Part shown: positions 61,328 through 64,000 of the stretch, one piece after another | Layout of the letters: each line of letters starts with the position of its first letter | How positions within the stretch are numbered: position 1 is the first letter of the stretch | Assembly: GCF_000719975.1 (NCBI RefSeq) | Contig: NZ_JOIJ01000011.1 | Span: forward strand, 124,001 to 188,000 | Direction of reading: 5' to 3' | DNA from: Prauserella rugosa | Lineage (GTDB): Bacteria; Actinomycetota; Actinomycetes; Mycobacteriales; Pseudonocardiaceae | DNA length: 64,000 nucleotides | Position numbers and translations under genes: made by a program | Notes under the pieces: generated by a model | Seen by the model: the letters and a program-made list of their open reading frames with translations, nothing else | Told to the model about the DNA's origin: nothing | The model's database searches: none

Positions 61328-62010
61328 GTGCTCCCCTTCGACGTCGCGAGTTCGGCCAGGCGTACCCCGCGTGGTACGAGGACGCGCTGGAGTCCCGCCA
61401 GCAGCAGGTCCAGCACGACGGCCAGGGCCGCGGTGAACACCGCACCGGCGACGACCTCGCCGTAGTCGAGGATGGCCAGCCCGTCCATCAGGTAGCGGCC
61501 GAGCCCGCCGAGTCCGACGTAGGCCGCGACCGCGGCCGTCGCGACGAGCTGCAGTACCGCGTTCCGCACTCCGCCGAGCAGCAGCGGCAACGCGATCGGC
61601 ACCTCGACCTGCCACAACCGCTGCATACCGCGCATGCCGACCCCGCTCGCCGCGTCGGTCACGTGCGGATCGACCGCCTGCACCCCCGCGTACGCGCCCG
61701 CCATGATGGGCGGCACCGCCAGCACGACCAGTCCGACGAGCGCTGCCGGTGTGCTGTCGGCCAGCAGCAGGAAGAACAGCGTGACCACGCCGAGAGTGGG
61801 CAGGGCGCGCACGATGTTGCCGGTGCCGACGAGCAGCACCGCGCCGCGGCCGGTGTGCCCCACCAGCAGTCCGACCGGCACCGCGATGACGAACGCGACG
61901 GCCAGTGCCAGCGCGACGTAGCCGACGTGTTCGGCCAGTCGGGTGGGCACGCCGCCGGGACCGCTCCAGTTCGCCGCGTCGCCGAACCACGCGAACGTCT
62001 CGGGAATCAT
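61324..62010 (-). CDS. Glycine betaine/choline-type ABC permease (second)
   Basis: A 228-residue membrane permease of the OpuCB/CD (BPD_transp_1) family with five to six helices; the cytoplasmic EAA-like loop is in GVGMRGMQRLWQVEVPIALP. Its ends overlap both neighbours by four bases. Pairs with the permease at 62007 to form the channel. Confidence 0.92.
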   Translation of the reverse strand: MIPETFAWFGDAANWSGPGGVPTRLAEHVGYVALALAVAFVIAVPVGLLVGHTGRGAVLLVGTGNIVRALPTLGVVTLFFLLLADSTPAALVGLVVLAVPPIMAGAYAGVQAVDPHVTDAASGVGMRGMQRLWQVEVPIALPLLLGGVRNAVLQLVATAAVAAYVGLGGLGRYLMDGLAILDYGEVVAGAVFTAALAVVLDLLLAGLQRVLVPRGVRLAELATSKGST

Positions 62011-62705
62011 GCCTCGACCTCCTCGGCGTGGGCCGGATCCCGCGGTGCCGGCCGCTGCCACGGGGTCAGGAACCGGCGCAGGGCCACCAGCAGCAGGTCG
62101 ACCACGAGCGCGAGCACGAGCGTCAGCACGACACCGACCACGATGGGTGCGTAGTACTCCCGCTGGAAGCCGTCGGTGAACAACCTGCCGAGACCACCGA
62201 CACCGATCAGGGCGCCCACGCTGACGAGGCTGATGTTGCTCACCGCGGCGACCCGGACGCCCGCGGCGAGCACCGGCACGGCCAGGGGCAGTTCGATCCC
62301 GAAGAACCGCCGCGCGGGCCGATAGCCCATCGCCGTCGCCGAAGCCGTGACGGCCTGCGGCACCGCGTCGAGCGCGTCGAGCATCGGGCGCACCAGCAGG
62401 GCCGCGGTGTACAACGACAACGCGATGACGACGTTGACGCTGTCGAGGATCGTGGTGCCGATGATGCCCGGGATCACCACGAAAAGGGCGAGCGACGGAA
62501 CGGTGTAGACGAGGTTGGCGACGACGCCGAGCGTGCCCCGCAACGACGGTCTGCTGCGCCCGAGCCACCCCGCCCCCACGGCGAGCACCGTGCCGAACAC
62601 GATCGGCAGCAGTGCCAGGTAGCAGTGCTCGGCCAGCCCCGACCACAGCTGGGCCCGCGTGTTGGCGCTGCCGAGGTAGGTGCCGAGCTCGTCGACGAGG
62701 CTCAT
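62007..62705 (-). CDS. Glycine betaine/choline-type ABC permease (first)
   Basis: A 232-residue BPD_transp_1 permease; the ATPase-contact loop is in AMGYRPARRFFGIELPLAVP. The C-terminal tail is charged (RPAPRDPAHAEEVEA). ATGA overlaps on both sides. OpuC-type systems have two such permeases, as here. Confidence 0.92.
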   Translation of the reverse strand: MSLVDELGTYLGSANTRAQLWSGLAEHCYLALLPIVFGTVLAVGAGWLGRSRPSLRGTLGVVANLVYTVPSLALFVVIPGIIGTTILDSVNVVIALSLYTAALLVRPMLDALDAVPQAVTASATAMGYRPARRFFGIELPLAVPVLAAGVRVAAVSNISLVSVGALIGVGGLGRLFTDGFQREYYAPIVVGVVLTLVLALVVDLLLVALRRFLTPWQRPAPRDPAHAEEVEA

Positions 62706-63796
62706 GTCGCGCCCACGCTCTCGGGATGCCGCTCGATCACGTCGAGCACGTGGCGCGAGGTGACGACGCCGACGACCGCGCCCGCGTCGTCCACGACCAC
62801 GCCGAGACTCGCGGGCGAGGACAATGCGGCGTCGAGCGCGCCGCGCAACGAGGTTCCCCTGCGGTACAGCGAACCGCCCGCGACGAGGTCGGCCTCCGTC
62901 AGCGCTCCATCCACTGTGGACCCCGGCTCGAGCCAGCCGCGCGGGCGGTGGTCGTCGTCGACCGCGAGGCGCCACCGGTCCGAGGTCCCCGGCGAGGATC
63001 CGATCGCCACGGTGGCCGTCTCCTCGGGCTCGAGACCGTCGGCCGACAGGAACGACAGTCCGCGATAGCCGCGATCCTTGCCGACGAACCCGGCCACGAA
63101 GTCGTCGACCGGATGGCGCAGCACCTCGGACGGCGTGCCGTACTGCGCGAGCCGGCCGCCCACCCGCATCACCGCGACGCGGTCACCGAGCCGGACGGCC
63201 TCGTCGATGTCGTGCGTGACGAACACGATCGTCTTGCCGAGACGCCGCTGCAGGTCGATCAGTTCGTCCTGCAGCCCCTCCCGTACCACCGGGTCGACGG
63301 CCGAGAACGGTTCGTCCATGAGCAGCACCGGCGGATCGGCCGCCAAGGCGCGCGCCACGCCGACCCGCTGCTGCTGGCCCCCGGACAGCTGCGCCGGGTA
63401 CCGCGACCCCAACTCCGCGGGCAGACCCACCGTGTCGAGCAGTTCGCCCGCCCGGCGCCGCGCCGCCCTCCTGCTCCAGCCGGACAGCAACGGCACGGTC
63501 GCGATGTTGCCGAGCACGGTCCGATGTGGAAACAACCCGGCGTGCTGGATCACGTAACCGATGCCGCGGCGCAGCTCGGCCGGGTCGATGTCGCGCACGT
63601 TGCGCCCGTCCAGCAACACCTCGCCGTCGGTGGGTTCGACCATTCTGTTCACCATGCGCAGCGAGGTCGTCTTGCCGCACCCCGACGGGCCGACGAACAC
63701 CGTCATGCTGCCGTCGGGCACGGTCAGCGACATGTCGTCGACCGCGACCGCCCCGCCCTCGTAGCGTTTGGTGACGCCGCGGAACTCGATCGTCAT
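62702..63796 (-). CDS. Glycine betaine/choline-type ABC ATPase with CBS region (OpuCA-like)
   Basis: A 364-residue ATPase. Walker A is GPSGCGKTT (36-44), signature LSGGQQQRVGVARAL, Walker B VLLMDEPFSAVDP and switch His in VFVTHDIDEA. The C-terminal 110 residues contain a CBS-type region (SLGVVVDDAGAVVGVVTSRHVLDVIERHP), the ionic-strength sensor of osmoregulated importers. First gene of the operon; ATG 63796 with GGAGACGACG. The upstream 63797-63981 should hold its promoter; none is clear. Confidence 0.93.
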   Translation of the reverse strand: MTIEFRGVTKRYEGGAVAVDDMSLTVPDGSMTVFVGPSGCGKTTSLRMVNRMVEPTDGEVLLDGRNVRDIDPAELRRGIGYVIQHAGLFPHRTVLGNIATVPLLSGWSRRAARRRAGELLDTVGLPAELGSRYPAQLSGGQQQRVGVARALAADPPVLLMDEPFSAVDPVVREGLQDELIDLQRRLGKTIVFVTHDIDEAVRLGDRVAVMRVGGRLAQYGTPSEVLRHPVDDFVAGFVGKDRGYRGLSFLSADGLEPEETATVAIGSSPGTSDRWRLAVDDDHRPRGWLEPGSTVDGALTEADLVAGGSLYRRGTSLRGALDAALSSPASLGVVVDDAGAVVGVVTSRHVLDVIERHPESVGAT

Positions 63797-63981
63797 CGTC
63801 GTCTCCTGCTCCCCTCGCCCCGCGTCGGTGACCCGCACGTCCGAAACCCCGCACCGGGACACTGCGCTGTGAGCCGCGTGACCGGGTCCGCCCGACCGTA
63901 ACCGACCGGACCGACAGAACCGAGCCCTTCGAGCTCGGCCGGGCGTCCGCTCCGCTGCTCAGGGCCTCTAGGGTGGGCGCC

Positions 63982-64000
63982 ATGAACTCGGTGCGTCAGG
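63982..64000 (+). CDS. Start of a rightward gene (partial, off right edge)
   Basis: ATG at 63982 opens a frame (MNSVRQ) that runs off the window. A TAGGGT at 63969-63974 lies eight bases before the ATG and no ribosome site is present, so a leaderless start is possible. Too short to identify; divergent from the importer operon. Confidence 0.35.

Noticed and set aside
60401..63796. A phosphonate or amino-acid importer
   Set aside because: Two permeases, an OpuAC-like lipoprotein and a CBS-bearing ATPase are the OpuC-type arrangement.
1..64000. CRISPR array, tRNA, rRNA, IS element or prophage
   Set aside because: I saw no regularly spaced 25-40 base repeats, no cloverleaf with a TTCGA arm, no transposase or integrase and no phage genes. 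The 21-bp array at 20772 is too short in unit and has no adjoining cas genes.

Overview
The window is chromosomal DNA from a high-GC actinobacterium. Kgd (2-oxoglutarate decarboxylase fused to a lipoyl-less E2 domain), an accD1-accA1-acyl-CoA dehydrogenase leucine operon, a wax ester synthase/DGAT, paired dissimilar acyl-CoA dehydrogenases and frequent GTG starts all point to Actinomycetota. The mixture looks most like the Pseudonocardiaceae (Saccharomonospora/Amycolatopsis type); that family assignment is inference from gene content, not from a marker gene. I see no rRNA, tRNA, insertion sequence, prophage or CRISPR array, and codon bias looks uniform throughout.

Layout. 1-4.0 kb: single metabolic genes (truncated TPP enzyme, hydroquinone-reductase-type GST, WS/DGAT, aldo/keto reductase). 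4.1-8.9 kb: a catabolic block of amidase, D-2-hydroxyacid dehydrogenase, two maleate-isomerase/Asp-Glu-racemase family proteins and a FadR-type GntR regulator. 9-13.2 kb: two PmtA-like methyltransferases with a DedA protein, then a two-component system. 13.2-20.7 kb: semialdehyde dehydrogenase and class III aminotransferase (divergent), DUF3830, a very small amphipathic peptide gene with its own palindromic leader and terminator, an FAD dehydrogenase and a second TPP enzyme. 20.9-28.4 kb: beta-oxidation (fadB, fadA, a tandem-duplicated TetR regulator, a pair of acyl-CoA dehydrogenases). 28.5-34.8 kb: alpha/beta hydrolase, quinone reductase, TetR plus MFS pump, and a flavin monooxygenase/FMN reductase pair. 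34.9-43.2 kb: PhaC-like hydrolase, methionine aminopeptidase, the methylcrotonyl-CoA carboxylase operon, a secreted SGNH esterase and its neighbouring TetR. 43.3-54.4 kb: small genes, PucR regulator, alanine dehydrogenase, an ABC-2 exporter and a fused heterodimer-type ABC exporter. 54.7-64 kb: kgd, a secreted subtilase, and a four-gene glycine-betaine/choline-type ABC importer.

The strongest regulatory signal is an identical 12-base core, ATTGTTGACAAT, that occurs at three places: between the hydroxyacid dehydrogenase and the first racemase-like gene, in front of the second racemase-like gene, and between the aminotransferase and the semialdehyde dehydrogenase. It overlaps predicted promoter elements, and a GntR regulator is encoded in the same block, so two physically separate catabolic groups appear to form one regulon. 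A second set of 16-base GTTAGC-type palindromes (two before accD1, one before the TetR gene at 42623) defines a branched-chain-acyl-CoA regulon. Other points worth attention are the 27-residue peptide gene at 17167, a strict 21-bp-period array of CGCAACACG at 20772, and a 15-bp tandem repeat that re-creates the same C-terminus and stop codon at 43748.
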